From CAZOHG01 sp964579725 (GTDB lineage: Bacteria > Zhuqueibacterota > JdFR-76 > BMS3Abin05), in NCBI GenBank assembly GCA_964579725.1, contig CAZOHG010000004.1, forward strand, positions 1 through 64,000: 64,000 nt of DNA, given 5' to 3'. A model generated the notes under the pieces. It made no database searches, had not been told where the DNA came from, and saw only the letters and a list, made by a program, of their open reading frames with translations. This document shows positions 1-9,079 of this stretch, piece by piece. Position numbers and translations under genes: made by a program. How positions within the stretch are numbered: the stretch's first letter is position 1; every line of letters starts with the position of its first letter.

Positions 1-712
1 ACCGAACCAATTTCTCCCAATCAATGAGCCCATCGGGACAAAATTGCTGGCTAAATTCTAGTGTAAATTTATTTAAGATTTGGGCATAGGAAATCTCAAA
101 CGAAGCGTTTTTTTGATGAGCCTGATGACCAAGAGGTTCGATAATTTCCGTATATAAATTTGGATCAGTAGAAATAAACTCCCAAAATTTTTGGCCGCAC
201 AATTTTAAATATTCACCCTTATCGATTTTATTTTCCTTTCCATAACAACAGCCATTTACAGCGATAATATGCATTCTTGAATTACTCGTCCGCAATATTT
301 TCTTGGCCATTCGAAAATCTTCTTTCATTTTAGCTACTTGACGACTGTTTCCCCAATTGGGACCGGATTTAATAGCCACAAGATATTTTATTCCTTCACT
401 CTCAAATTCCAAATCAATTCCTTGTGCGGAAGATTTTCTACCCCCAAAAACCAAATTATTGACGTAAATGCTCAGCTCTTCAAGAAAATCACCAAAAATA
501 GTTTCTTCTTGAGAAGAAAGGTAGGCGTCTAATATAGCTCGGACAAATTTCTCAGCCGTTAAAATATTCTTCACCTTAAACAAATAAGGATTTTTTCGTT
601 TTAAAACATCCTTAAGTCGAAGATTTTCCAATCTGTTTAATCGCTTTGCATGAAAATTACCGATATTTTTCTCAACGAAATGGGTAATCTTCTCTGTTAA
701 CAAGATGCTCAT
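1..712 (-). CDS. Type II restriction endonuclease, PmeII-like (partial, C-terminus beyond left edge)
   Basis: The frame is open for 237 codons from the ATG at 712 down to the window edge, so the C-terminus is missing. The protein contains a segment GIDLEFESEG followed by YLVAIKSGPNWGNS, which reads as a PD-(D/E)XK-type nuclease core (Asp of GIDLEFE, then AIK). The IKSGPNWGNS signature is what I associate with PmeII-family type II restriction enzymes; the exact family is from memory. The start codon overlaps the stop of the upstream methyltransferase as ATGA, so the two are translationally coupled and form one restriction-modification unit. The protein should cut unmodified foreign DNA at a short site that cannot be read from sequence. 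The gene is visibly AT-richer than the genes from 2 kb onward, which suggests horizontal acquisition. Confidence 0.8.
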   Translation of the reverse strand, partial: MSILLTEKITHFVEKNIGNFHAKRLNRLENLRLKDVLKRKNPYLFKVKNILTAEKFVRAILDAYLSSQEETIFGDFLEELSIYVNNLVFGGRKSSAQGIDLEFESEGIKYLVAIKSGPNWGNSRQVAKMKEDFRMAKKILRTSNSRMHIIAVNGCCYGKENKIDKGEYLKLCGQKFWEFISTDPNLYTEIIEPLGHQAHQKNASFEISYAQILNKFTLEFSQQFCPDGLIDWEKLVR

Positions 713-1545
713 GCTGTTCTTTCAAATAAGGTGTTTTGTAGTGAACGAAGTTTTTCACGTGTTAACGACACGTATTCAGGAATAATTTCTATTCCTATTG
801 AACTTCTTCCCATTTTTTTGGCTACGATCATAGTTGTACCGGAACCGAGAAAGGGGTCTAACACAACATCCCCTTCCTTCGTAAAAAGTTTAATAAACCA
901 TTCTGGCAAGGCATCTGGAAAAGCAGCACTGTGATTTTTGTTGTTGCATTCTGTTGCCATATGAAGAACATTGGTGGGGTAAACTTTGTCCCGGTTTAGC
1001 CAATTCGCAACACGTTTGCCAAAACCACTACCCGCTTTAGAATTATCACGCCTTAAGTCTGTGTCACTTAGGTTTCTTAAGCGATTTTGTGACCAAGAGC
1101 CAATGGGAACCATAACGGCTTCTTGGTACATATTAAATTTTTTTGTTTTATTAAATTGAAGTAAGCGTTCCCAAGAATCTCGAAATCGATTAGGCCACTT
1201 CCCCGGATAAGAATTTTTTTTGTGCCAAATAAACTCCTCTGTCCAAAGCCAGCCTTGTTTGCGCATTGCCAAAATTAGTTCAAGAACATAAGTATGTCGT
1301 TCACCATTGACAACACGTTCTTTAATATTCAAAATAAACGTTCCCGTTGGTTTTAGAATACGAAATAGCTCCTCCGAAATAGGTAGAAACCATTCTACAT
1401 AATAATCAGGATGAATACCACCATAAGTATTTTTTCGGCTATCGGCGTAGGGAGGGGATGTGAAAATTAAATCCACCGAATTATTTTCGAGATTTTTTAA
1501 CTCATTTCGGCAATCGCCCTGTATTAATTTTGTAAAAATTGCCAT
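709..1545 (-). CDS. Site-specific DNA methyltransferase (amino-MTase, beta class) of the RM system
   Basis: This 278-residue protein has the catalytic motif TSPPY at about residues 29-33 and the AdoMet-binding motif DPFLGSGTT near residue 238. The order, catalytic motif first and FxGxG motif last, defines a beta-class amino-methyltransferase. The TSPPY form is most often found in N4-cytosine enzymes, though N6-adenine cannot be excluded. The middle of the protein would hold the target recognition region. It is the first gene of a two-gene unit and overlaps the nuclease by four bases, so the protecting enzyme is made first. A weak AGAGAG element precedes the ATG. Base composition is AT-rich like that of its partner. 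Confidence 0.9.
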   Translation of the reverse strand: MAIFTKLIQGDCRNELKNLENNSVDLIFTSPPYADSRKNTYGGIHPDYYVEWFLPISEELFRILKPTGTFILNIKERVVNGERHTYVLELILAMRKQGWLWTEEFIWHKKNSYPGKWPNRFRDSWERLLQFNKTKKFNMYQEAVMVPIGSWSQNRLRNLSDTDLRRDNSKAGSGFGKRVANWLNRDKVYPTNVLHMATECNNKNHSAAFPDALPEWFIKLFTKEGDVVLDPFLGSGTTMIVAKKMGRSSIGIEIIPEYVSLTREKLRSLQNTLFERTA

Positions 1546-1582
1546 TGATTCTCTCTATTTTTGGAGTTAATTATTTTCTATC

Positions 1583-1924
1583 CTACCCAAACTTTTCTTC
1601 GTACTCCTTTTCCTTGAAACCGAAAATTACCTCACCGTCTTTAAAAACAACCGGGCGTTTGATGAGATTGGGGTCTTCGACCATGAGTCGGATTGCCGTG
1701 GCTCGGTCCGGTTTGGTGAGTTTCATTTTGTGCTCCCGGTAGGGTTTGCTCCGGGGATTCAGGTAGCGAGAAATATCGTCGGTTCCGATGATTTTTTCCA
1801 ATTCCGCTTCACGAAACGGATGCTGAATCAAATCGATTTCTTCAAACGCCACGCCGTGGGCTCGCAACCACTCACGCGCCTTTTTGCAGGTACCGCAGGT
1901 TTTTTTGCAGTAAAAAGTAATCAT
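1583..1924 (-). CDS. ArsC/Spx/YffB-family thioredoxin-fold protein
   Basis: The protein is 113 residues and begins MITFYCKKTCGTCKKAREWL, with a CxxC at the N-terminal end of the first helix as in the arsenate reductase/Spx family. The C-terminal region LIKRPVVFKDGEVIFGFKE carries the conserved cis-proline segment (RPVV) typical of the family. I chose the ATG at 1924 rather than an in-frame upstream ATG at 1948 because a GAGGG ribosome site lies just upstream of 1924 and the protein then starts on the first beta strand. Members include arsenate reductases, Spx regulators and uncharacterised YffB-like reductases, and the sequence does not decide between them. The upstream O-methyltransferase gene ends 13 bases before, so they are probably cotranscribed. 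Confidence 0.85.
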   Translation of the reverse strand: MITFYCKKTCGTCKKAREWLRAHGVAFEEIDLIQHPFREAELEKIIGTDDISRYLNPRSKPYREHKMKLTKPDRATAIRLMVEDPNLIKRPVVFKDGEVIFGFKEKEYEEKFG

Positions 1925-1937
1925 TTTTCCCTCAAAT

Positions 1938-2570
1938 TTAGTGAGCAATTTTCAGACTGACCAGTACGCCATCCCGAATGGGATTAATGCTGGAAATCAT
2001 TTTGGGATGATGAAAAATCATGTGATTGAAAGATTGAATGGCTTGTGTCAATTCGTCGGGCTTGTCGCTAACCACGTCACCCTTGCGCAGGACATTATCG
2101 GCCATAAACAATCCGCCTACACGGAGCAGCGGAAAGGATTTTTCAAAAGCCGCCGTGTACTCATTCTTTCGAATATCCATAAAAACAATGTCAAAGGGGC
2201 CTTCAAGACGATCTAAAATCTCAAGGGCGTCCCCCACTTCGTACCGAACAACGCCGGTAGCCACTTCATCGTGTTCAAAATACTTTTCACAAAGAAACAA
2301 ATTTTTCTCCGCCAGGTCGGTGCAAATCACCTTGCCGTCTTTTCCAACTGCCTTGGCAAACCAGTAGGCCGAATAGCCATACCCGGACCCCAATTCCAAC
2401 ACCCGTTTGGCTTGAATCGTCTTGGCCATCTGGTAGAGAAAATGCCCCACCAACGGCCCTACGATGGGAAAGTTGTGCTCGCGTCCGTAGGCCTCCATTT
2501 GGCGGATTTTTTCGTCGGCCTGGGGAAGCAAATCGTACAGATATTTTTCTACCGCTGCATCCATGATCAT
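1938..2570 (-). CDS. SAM-dependent O-methyltransferase (CCoAOMT-like)
   Basis: This is a 210-residue class I methyltransferase of the Methyltransf_3 type. The AdoMet-binding loop reads VLELGSGYGYSAYWFA, followed by VICTDLAEKN (acidic residue binding the ribose) and DIVFMDIRKNEY (motif around the catalytic metal site). Relatives methylate catechol-like or small hydroxylated compounds, and the substrate here is unknown. The ATG at 2570 has GGAGG eight bases upstream. It is followed closely by the ArsC/Spx-like gene and probably shares its transcript. Confidence 0.88.
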   Translation of the reverse strand: MIMDAAVEKYLYDLLPQADEKIRQMEAYGREHNFPIVGPLVGHFLYQMAKTIQAKRVLELGSGYGYSAYWFAKAVGKDGKVICTDLAEKNLFLCEKYFEHDEVATGVVRYEVGDALEILDRLEGPFDIVFMDIRKNEYTAAFEKSFPLLRVGGLFMADNVLRKGDVVSDKPDELTQAIQSFNHMIFHHPKMISSINPIRDGVLVSLKIAH

Positions 2571-2667
2571 CGTCCAATCCTCCTATTTTTATGTGTCGGA
2601 ATGGCTTCACTTTAAAGATAATAAAAATTCCGGGTGAAAGCAATAAATTGCCCCGTTGGTTCCGATT

Positions 2668-4872
2668 TCATAAATGATTGAGGAAAAAAGCGGTCAACCG
2701 AGTAAAAAGGTGAATCCGATCCGCCCGGCCACCAATGCCGTGGGTTTTCCCCGGGTAAAAGAAAACGCCGACTTGCCGGTTCTCTTGAATGAATTTTTCG
2801 ATCATTTGAACGGTATTTTGAAAATGTACGTTGTCGTCCGATGTTCCGTGGGCAATAAACAGTTTCGCCCGAAGATGACCGGCCTGATTAACGGGGGAGC
2901 TGTCCCTGTAGCCATCGGGATTCTCTTGCGGGGTTCCCATGTACCGCTCGGTGTAAATCGTGTCGTAAAACCGCCAGTCGGTAACAGGTGCTACCGCAAA
3001 CCCCGCCTTAAAAACAGTGGGGGCGTTAAGCAGTGCGTACAGCGTCATGTAGCCGCCGTAGCTCCACCCCCAAATGCCGATTCGGGTGCTGTCCACGTAG
3101 GGCAGGGTTTTCAAATAGCGAACGCCGGCCAATTGGTCAGCCAATTCTTTGCGGCCGAGATGATGGTAAATGGACGCTTCCCAACGATGTCCCCGGCCCC
3201 ACGAGCCCCGGTTGTCCAGACTGAAAATCAAATAGCCGCGTTGAGCCATTAATTCATGCCAAAGGTACGTACTGCCGCCCCAGGCATTCCACACCATTTG
3301 TGCGTGCGGCCCACCGTACACGTGAATGAGAACGGGGTATTTTTGGGCGGGATTAAAATTCGGCGGGCGAATGAGAGAAGCAAAAAGGGTTGCCCCGTCG
3401 TCGGCTTTCAATGTTAAAAGCTGTGGTCGGGTGAGCTTGTAGTCGGCCAATTCGGAAACGTCATTTTTTTCAATCCAGTCCAAAAATGTCCCGTTTGTGG
3501 ACAGAAGGGCTGTTTTGGGCGGGAAGGCAACGGTAGAAAAGGTGTCCAAAAAGTAACGGCCGTTGGGAGAAAGGGAAACGCGGTGCGTGCCATCCCGCCG
3601 GGTCAGGCGTTTTTTGCCCTTTCCAGACAGCCTGATTTTGTAAAAATGCCGTTCCCGTACATCTTTTTCGGTGGAGGTGTAGTACACCCAGCCGTGTTTT
3701 TCGTCCACATGCACCAATTGTTCCACTTGCCAGGGGCCCTTTGTAACCGGGTGCAGCAGTTTACCCGAGGTGGTGTAGAGGTACAAATGCCGAAATCCGC
3801 TTCGCTCGGAGCCCCAAAGAAACCACGGCTTACTTTTGAAAAAGTACCAATCGTTTTTAATGTTCACCCAATATGGATCGGTTTCCCGCAAAATCACACG
3901 ACTTTTGCCGGTGGCGGCGTCAGCCAAAAGGAGGTCTAAATGCTTTTGACTTCGGTCCAGGCGCTGAATAGCCAGGGTTTTGCCGTTTGGCAGCCAGCGA
4001 ACGCGCGGAATGTACACATTTGTGTCGGAGCCAGTGTCCATCCAGCGGGTACGCGGCCGTTGATCGAAACGAACCACTCCCACGCGCACAACAGGATTGG
4101 CCGTCCCCGCTTTGGGGTAGCGCTCGTACCGAATTTTCTCGTAAAGCGGCAGAAAATCTACAATGGGGAATTGTTTGACCGGCCGTTCGTCCATTTGGAG
4201 GTAAGCAATTTTCTTCCCGTCGGGTGCCCACCAAAATGCCCGGTACAGGTCCAGTTCTTCCGGGTACACCCAGTCCAGGGTGGCGTTTCGGACGGCTTCG
4301 GAACCGTTAAAAGTAAGGCGAGTTTCTCGGTCGGTTGCCAAATCGTAGAGGTACAAATCGTACCGGCGCGTAAAGGCAACCCGTCGCCCGTCGGGCGAAA
4401 TCTGCGGAGACTGAATGTGCCCCGAAATCCAATGGGCTTTGAGGCTTTTGTGCAGCGGATCCAGAATTACAAAGGCCTTTGGCAGGAAAACGAGAAGGCG
4501 TCGCCCGTCCGGCAACCATTGTATTCTTCGAAAAGAAAGGTGCACCTTTTGCTTCATGGAATCGGGTGCCGCCTGTTGTAATTTTTTTTCAAAGGTTTCC
4601 AGATTTAGAAAAAGGGTTCGGTTCTTCTTTTTCACCGAATATTTCCACAAATCGAACTTTTTGGAAACCGGATTTTTGCGAAGGTACGTAAAACCGGAAC
4701 CGTCGGGCAACCAAACCGCTCCACGCAAATAATGTCCGCTCAAACTCGGTTCGCTGTACAAACGCTGCACTGTCAGTTTTTTAGTGCCTGCCGCAAGAGG
4801 CGAACAAAAAAATACAAGCACAAACAAAACAACCAAAAGGGGGTGAAGGCTCCGGGTGTTTCGCAATTTCAT
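2668..4872 (-). CDS. Exported dipeptidyl-peptidase IV-type serine peptidase (S9B)
   Basis: The 734-residue protein has a signal peptide (residues 1 to about 29, hydrophobic core LLVVLFVLVFFC), an N-terminal beta-propeller with repeated SPDGRR-type blades, and a C-terminal alpha/beta hydrolase domain. The catalytic triad can be placed at Ser604 (GWSYGG), Asp679 (GTSDDNVHF) and His711 (GKTHGIGG). The propeller carries DWVYPEELD, equivalent to the double-Glu motif with which DPP-IV enzymes bind a free N-terminus, so release of X-Pro or X-Ala dipeptides in the periplasm is likely. An AAGGGA ribosome site precedes the ATG. It is apparently monocistronic, divergent from the IorA-like gene. Confidence 0.93.
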   Translation of the reverse strand: MKLRNTRSLHPLLVVLFVLVFFCSPLAAGTKKLTVQRLYSEPSLSGHYLRGAVWLPDGSGFTYLRKNPVSKKFDLWKYSVKKKNRTLFLNLETFEKKLQQAAPDSMKQKVHLSFRRIQWLPDGRRLLVFLPKAFVILDPLHKSLKAHWISGHIQSPQISPDGRRVAFTRRYDLYLYDLATDRETRLTFNGSEAVRNATLDWVYPEELDLYRAFWWAPDGKKIAYLQMDERPVKQFPIVDFLPLYEKIRYERYPKAGTANPVVRVGVVRFDQRPRTRWMDTGSDTNVYIPRVRWLPNGKTLAIQRLDRSQKHLDLLLADAATGKSRVILRETDPYWVNIKNDWYFFKSKPWFLWGSERSGFRHLYLYTTSGKLLHPVTKGPWQVEQLVHVDEKHGWVYYTSTEKDVRERHFYKIRLSGKGKKRLTRRDGTHRVSLSPNGRYFLDTFSTVAFPPKTALLSTNGTFLDWIEKNDVSELADYKLTRPQLLTLKADDGATLFASLIRPPNFNPAQKYPVLIHVYGGPHAQMVWNAWGGSTYLWHELMAQRGYLIFSLDNRGSWGRGHRWEASIYHHLGRKELADQLAGVRYLKTLPYVDSTRIGIWGWSYGGYMTLYALLNAPTVFKAGFAVAPVTDWRFYDTIYTERYMGTPQENPDGYRDSSPVNQAGHLRAKLFIAHGTSDDNVHFQNTVQMIEKFIQENRQVGVFFYPGKTHGIGGRADRIHLFTRLTAFFLNHL

Positions 4873-5209
4873 GGCAATTCCCTTTTCAATTGAAGTGAAC
4901 GGTTTCGTGCGATTTGCTCCTATTAGAATAAAAAAACTTTACCTTGCAAACAAGCAAAAAAGTCTTTTGGGGAACGAATCGAAAAATGAATTTCGCGGAA
5001 AATAGACTTCAAAAACAGCTCGGGTGCCCGCTCAAAATATTGGACCCTCAAAATCCATCTTAAATCCCCCCTTTAAAACGGCTCCACTTATCTACCCGGA
5101 GGAAAGCCCTAATACGAATTTGGCCATTTAAAATAATCCGTTGATTTTTGGCGTCGCCGTCTCTATATTAAGGTAAAGAAAAAAATCGCCCCAAAATGAA
5201 GGCTCCGTC
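4873..5209. other. Divergent intergenic region
   Basis: This 337-base region separates the divergently transcribed peptidase gene and the IorA-like gene. It contains a good rightward promoter (5141-5169) and an unexplained C-rich/T-rich stretch around 5065-5080. No RNA gene or ORF with coding character is visible. Confidence 0.6.
5141..5169 (+). promoter_or_regulatory. Predicted sigma-70-type promoter for the IorA-like gene
   Basis: TTGATT (5141-5146) is separated by 17 bases from TATATT (5164-5169). Transcription would start near 5176, a little over 30 bases before the GTG start at 5210. Confidence 0.55.
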
Positions 5210-6904
5210 GTGTTCGGGAAAAAGAAGAAAAAGAAAATCAAATCCAGCCGGAAGCCAAAAACACCGAAAATTATGGCGCTTGGCGGGGAACAGTTGCTGG
5301 CCGAAGCGCTGGATTACGCCGGCATTAACGCTGTGTTGGCTGTTCCCGGGCTGCCGGGGAAGGATTTTACTTCTCATCTCCTTGAGAACACTACATTGGG
5401 CAAACAAAAGCGTTTCCAGTGGAGCCTAACCAGCCGCACGGCTGTGGACACCGCAGCAGGAATGGTGTTGGGAGGTTGGTGGGTTGCCGTGCTCCTGCGA
5501 GGGGCCGATTTGGCCCCTACGTTGGACACCCTGCAAACCCTGGCACTCTCCCGCTTTAGAGGAAGTTTGGTACTGGTGGTGGGCGACGATCCGGCCGCCT
5601 GGTTTTCGCACAACAGCACCGATTCTCGTGCCCTTTCGGCCGCAGCAAATTTACCGGTTTTGGAATTGGAGCGGCCACAGGACAGCTTTCAGTTGGTGCG
5701 GCGGGCGTTCGAATGGTCGGAATCGTACCAGCTTCCCGTTGTCCTGCGGTACACTTCGGCGCTAAACCTGGAGGAAGACGAATTTTGGGAAGAAGACGCG
5801 CAGCCTGTGCGCTACCCCCGGAAATCCAGAGCCCGGTTCAAAAGTCCGGTGCTGTCTCTTCCCGAAAATGTGCTGGAAAATCACACCAATTGGCGAGCGC
5901 GGTTGGCCAATCTGCAGGAAAATGCCAATCTTGACCACATGGCCAAAAAATTGGGCTCCGGCCCAAAGGGGATCTTGACGGCCGGCTATCTACTTCACAA
6001 AGTGCTGAGCGTCACCGGAGGCAAATTAGACCCGTATTTTTCTCTCCTGCCCCTGGCCAGCAGTTTCCCCATTCCGGACCAGGTGGTGGCTGAATTTCTA
6101 CAAGGCCTTGACGAGCTGCTGATTTTGGAGGAAGTAGAACCCGTTGTGGAGCGTCAGGTGCTTCAATTAATGGCCAGGGAAAACTGGAACGGAAAATTGT
6201 GGGGAAAAACCAACCAGAAAGTTCCGGGCGAGGGCGAAATTTTCGAGTGGGAAATTGAGGAAATCCTGACCCGTTGGGTCCCCGAATTTGAAACGGAGAA
6301 TTTTTTCTTCCCCCAGCAGGAGCAACAACGCCGACTTTTTGCCGAAGGATTTTGCGAGGGGTGTTCCCATCTGGAATCCATTCAACTCTTTCTGGAAGTT
6401 GTGGATTCCCTTCCCCCTGAAAACCGGCCTTTGCTTGTGGCCGATTCCGGCTGCGTGCTGCACGTCCGAATGGAATTGCCCGACGTCTTCGACGTCTCGC
6501 TTTCTTCGGGTTCGGCGCTTGGTTTGGCAGTGGGACTGGCCGCCGCGCAGAAGAAAAAGCCCGTGGCAGCCGTGTTAGGCGACACCACGTTTTACCGGTG
6601 GGGCGTGCCGCAAATTGCCGAAGCTGTGACCCAGCAACGGGAGCTTTTTGTTCTGGTTCTGGACAACAGCCTGGCGGCGAAAACAGGGTTCCAACCCAAT
6701 CCCGGGTCCGGCTGGACGGCTTTTCGCAAAAACACCAGGAAAATCGAAAAAGACGATTTGCTTTTCGCACTAAAGGTAGATTTTTTCCGCATCTTGAATC
6801 TGGAGGATTCGGATGCCCTCAAACAGGCTTTTCTGGAAGGACTCCAAACAAAGGGTGTGCGCGTGGTTGTTGTAAAAAAGCCCTGCAATTTGCTTGATTC
6901 TTAA
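5210..6904 (+). CDS. IorA-like TPP-dependent enzyme (indolepyruvate:ferredoxin oxidoreductase alpha-like), no ferredoxin domain
   Basis: The 564-residue protein has the layout of the IorA catalytic part. It has an N-terminal pyrimidine-binding-like domain (GGEQLLAEALDYAGI onward), a middle transketolase-C-like domain, and a C-terminal TPP-binding domain with GDTTFYRWGVPQ and LDNSLAAKTGFQPNPG, which match the GDSTF and TGxQPHPG motifs of IorA. EGCSHLES replaces the usual PGCPHR. The C-terminal pair of [4Fe-4S] cluster motifs of classical IorA is absent and no IorB-like partner is adjacent, so electron transfer would need an unlinked protein. The ORF begins at a GTG with a Lys-rich stretch (KKKKKK at residues 4-9). 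An ATG at 5273 would begin directly at the domain and is a plausible alternative start. The gene lies 8 bases upstream of a response regulator. Confidence 0.75.
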   Translation: MFGKKKKKKIKSSRKPKTPKIMALGGEQLLAEALDYAGINAVLAVPGLPGKDFTSHLLENTTLGKQKRFQWSLTSRTAVDTAAGMVLGGWWVAVLLRGADLAPTLDTLQTLALSRFRGSLVLVVGDDPAAWFSHNSTDSRALSAAANLPVLELERPQDSFQLVRRAFEWSESYQLPVVLRYTSALNLEEDEFWEEDAQPVRYPRKSRARFKSPVLSLPENVLENHTNWRARLANLQENANLDHMAKKLGSGPKGILTAGYLLHKVLSVTGGKLDPYFSLLPLASSFPIPDQVVAEFLQGLDELLILEEVEPVVERQVLQLMARENWNGKLWGKTNQKVPGEGEIFEWEIEEILTRWVPEFETENFFFPQQEQQRRLFAEGFCEGCSHLESIQLFLEVVDSLPPENRPLLVADSGCVLHVRMELPDVFDVSLSSGSALGLAVGLAAAQKKKPVAAVLGDTTFYRWGVPQIAEAVTQQRELFVLVLDNSLAAKTGFQPNPGSGWTAFRKNTRKIEKDDLLFALKVDFFRILNLEDSDALKQAFLEGLQTKGVRVVVVKKPCNLLDS

Positions 6905-6912
6905 GGAGCCCA

Positions 6913-7698
6913 ATGTCAACGCCGAAAATTTTGCTCGTGGGGAAATATTCGGGAGAATTTGAGTCTCTTCGCTCCAGGCTAACTCGAAACGGCTACGAAG
7001 TGCTGACGTCGAAAGAACAAAAGGAAGCGCTTCGGATCGTCAATTCCACTCACCTTCAGATCATCCTTTCGGATGTGGTGTTAGAACAAGGAAACGGCAT
7101 TGATTTTTGCTGGGAGGTCAGAAATCTTTCCGCTAAGCCCTACACCCCGTTTGTCATTTTGACGGAAATCGACGACGAAGAGGTGCGGCTCAATGCCTAC
7201 CGAGCCGGTGTCAACCTCTATTTGGTAAAACCTCTTTCGTTTAGAAGTCTTTTAGTGCATTTGGACGCGCTGCAAAATTGGCAAAAGCGGCTGCAGCGTT
7301 ACTTTGCCGGTTCGTCCCGTTCTCTAACGGGTGTGCTTCAAGAGCTCCCTCTGCCGGATTTAATTCAACTGCTCAACATGGAGCAAAAGTCGGGCGCTCT
7401 CTGGCTTTCTCACGGCTACTCTCGAGGTTTGCTCTATTTTGAGGAAGGAGAAATCCGCTTTGCCCGCGTGGGGAAATTGGAGGGTGAAGAAGCCTTTTAC
7501 GCAATGACCGATTGGAAGGAAGGGTACTTCGATTTTGAAACCGGGTTTCGGGTTGAGGAGGTCAATGTACACGTTCCCACCGTGAAACTCATTCTTGAAT
7601 ACGGTAAGCGCACCGACGAAACCCAAAACGGCGCTCCCGGCTCTCTGCCTCCGGAAGAAAATTCTCCCCGAATTTCTTCCATTGACCCCGCGGAATAG
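6913..7698 (+). CDS. Response regulator with REC and DUF4388 (PATAN) domains
   Basis: Residues 1 to about 125 form a receiver domain with the phospho-acceptor Asp in ILSDVVLEQG and the conserved Lys in LVKPLS. Residues of about 135-235 match the PATAN/DUF4388 domain (LTGVLQELPLPDLIQLLNMEQKSG, then GLLYFEEGEIRFA), often found in regulators of gliding, adhesion or secretion. There is no DNA-binding domain, so the output is probably protein-protein. The gene follows the IorA-like gene by 8 bases and is likely cotranscribed. No histidine kinase is nearby. Confidence 0.85.
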   Translation: MSTPKILLVGKYSGEFESLRSRLTRNGYEVLTSKEQKEALRIVNSTHLQIILSDVVLEQGNGIDFCWEVRNLSAKPYTPFVILTEIDDEEVRLNAYRAGVNLYLVKPLSFRSLLVHLDALQNWQKRLQRYFAGSSRSLTGVLQELPLPDLIQLLNMEQKSGALWLSHGYSRGLLYFEEGEIRFARVGKLEGEEAFYAMTDWKEGYFDFETGFRVEEVNVHVPTVKLILEYGKRTDETQNGAPGSLPPEENSPRISSIDPAE

Positions 7699-7862
7699 CA
7701 AAATACGCGGCCTCTCGCCAAACACGTAAATCGATTCTTCCCTAACGTGCCCTTTACGGCAGAGAAAACGCTGCCGGAAATCTAAATTCGGTTTGTCTGC
7801 AAAGTGCAAACGAAAAATCGCTGCAACAAATAAAGTGACGCAACGTCAATTTATTATTGAAA

Positions 7863-7891
7863 TTGATTTGCAAATTTAACTTCTTTACTAA
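7863..7891 (+). promoter_or_regulatory. Predicted promoter for the aldo/keto reductase gene
   Basis: TTGATT (7863-7868), a 17-base spacer and TACTAA (7886-7891) lie about 56 bases before the ATG at 7948. Confidence 0.5.
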
Positions 7892-7947
7892 GGGGATCAC
7901 AACCTAAAATCGAGGGTCGGGTTTCAGGTAAATGAGGGAGGTGAGCA

Positions 7948-8919
7948 ATGGAGTACAAAAATCTCGGTCGTTCCGGGCTCAAAGTGAGCCGGCTGGGTTT
8001 GGGAACCATGAATTTCGGGCCGGTGACTTCCGAACGGGACAGCTTCGCGATCATGGATCGTGCGCTGGAACTGGGCATCAATTTTTTCGACACTGCCAAT
8101 GTGTACGGTTGGAAATTAGGCCAAGGTGTGACGGAGCGCCTCATTGGACGCTGGCTGGCACAGGGCGGCCGCCGGCGCGAACAGATTGTGCTGGCCACAA
8201 AAGTGTACGGAAAAATGGGCGAAGGCCCCAATGACCGCGGCCTTTCGGCTTACCATATTAAGCGCGCCTGCGAGGACAGCCTTCGGCGCCTGCAAACAGA
8301 CCACATCGACCTGTACCAGATGCACCACATTGACCGATCCACACCGTGGGAGGAAATCTGGCAAGCCATGGAACAATTGTACCGCGAAGGCAAGGTTTTG
8401 TACTTCGGGAGCAGTAACTTTGCCGGGTGGCAAATTGTGCAAGCCCAGTCCGAAGCCCGTGCCCGCCGGTTTATGGGCCTGATTTCGGAGCAAAGCCTGT
8501 ACAATTTAACCGCAAGAAGTGTTGAATTGGAGGTGATTCCGGCCTGCCGTGAAATGGGCATGGGCCTCCTTCCCTGGAGTCCGCTTGGCGCGGGACTTTT
8601 GGGTGGTGTTTTGCACACCAAAGCCGTCGGACGGCGCAAAGAAAAAAGAATCCAAGAACGTGTGGCAGCGCTTCGGACGCAATTGGAAGCTTACGAAAAT
8701 CTTTGCAGCACCCTCGGGGAATCTCCGGCCACTGTGGCACTGGCCTGGCTGCTCCACAATCCCATTGTGGCTGCTCCTATTATCGGGCCCCGTACACTGG
8801 AACAGTTGGAAGATGCGCAGCGGGCCCTGGAAATCGACTTACCCTCGGAGATTCTTCGCAAACTGGACGAGATCTGGCCCAGCCCAGGCGGCGAAGCTCC
8901 GGAGGCTTACGCCTGGTAA
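7948..8919 (+). CDS. Aldo/keto reductase
   Basis: A 323-residue (alpha/beta)8 oxidoreductase that starts with the family pattern MEYKNLGRSGLKVSRLGLGT. The catalytic tetrad is visible: Asp and Tyr in FFDTANVYG, Lys in LATKVYG and His in LYQMHHID. NADPH-binding segments appear near the C-terminus (GPRTLEQLEDAQRALEIDL). It resembles the YajO/YhdN/Kv-beta-like bacterial group that reduces aldehydes and ketones; the substrate is unknown. GGGAGG lies 6 to 8 bases before the ATG. Confidence 0.93.
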   Translation: MEYKNLGRSGLKVSRLGLGTMNFGPVTSERDSFAIMDRALELGINFFDTANVYGWKLGQGVTERLIGRWLAQGGRRREQIVLATKVYGKMGEGPNDRGLSAYHIKRACEDSLRRLQTDHIDLYQMHHIDRSTPWEEIWQAMEQLYREGKVLYFGSSNFAGWQIVQAQSEARARRFMGLISEQSLYNLTARSVELEVIPACREMGMGLLPWSPLGAGLLGGVLHTKAVGRRKEKRIQERVAALRTQLEAYENLCSTLGESPATVALAWLLHNPIVAAPIIGPRTLEQLEDAQRALEIDLPSEILRKLDEIWPSPGGEAPEAYAW

Positions 8920-9079
8920 CAAAAAACAAACACCACGGGGAATTGAGGCAAAACGGCAAATTCCGCCGCTGTTGGCCGTGACTTGGACGGTTTTTCTCAG
9001 GGTTTCAGCAGGAGTAAAAGTCGCGGGCGGACATTCAGTTCTCCAAAAAATAAACATCTAAAAAGTGGAGGTTTAAAAA

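Noticed and set aside
6012..6770. 252-codon minus-strand frame
   Set aside because: It is a shadow of the IorA-like gene: Arg/Pro-rich, no ribosome site, no domain.
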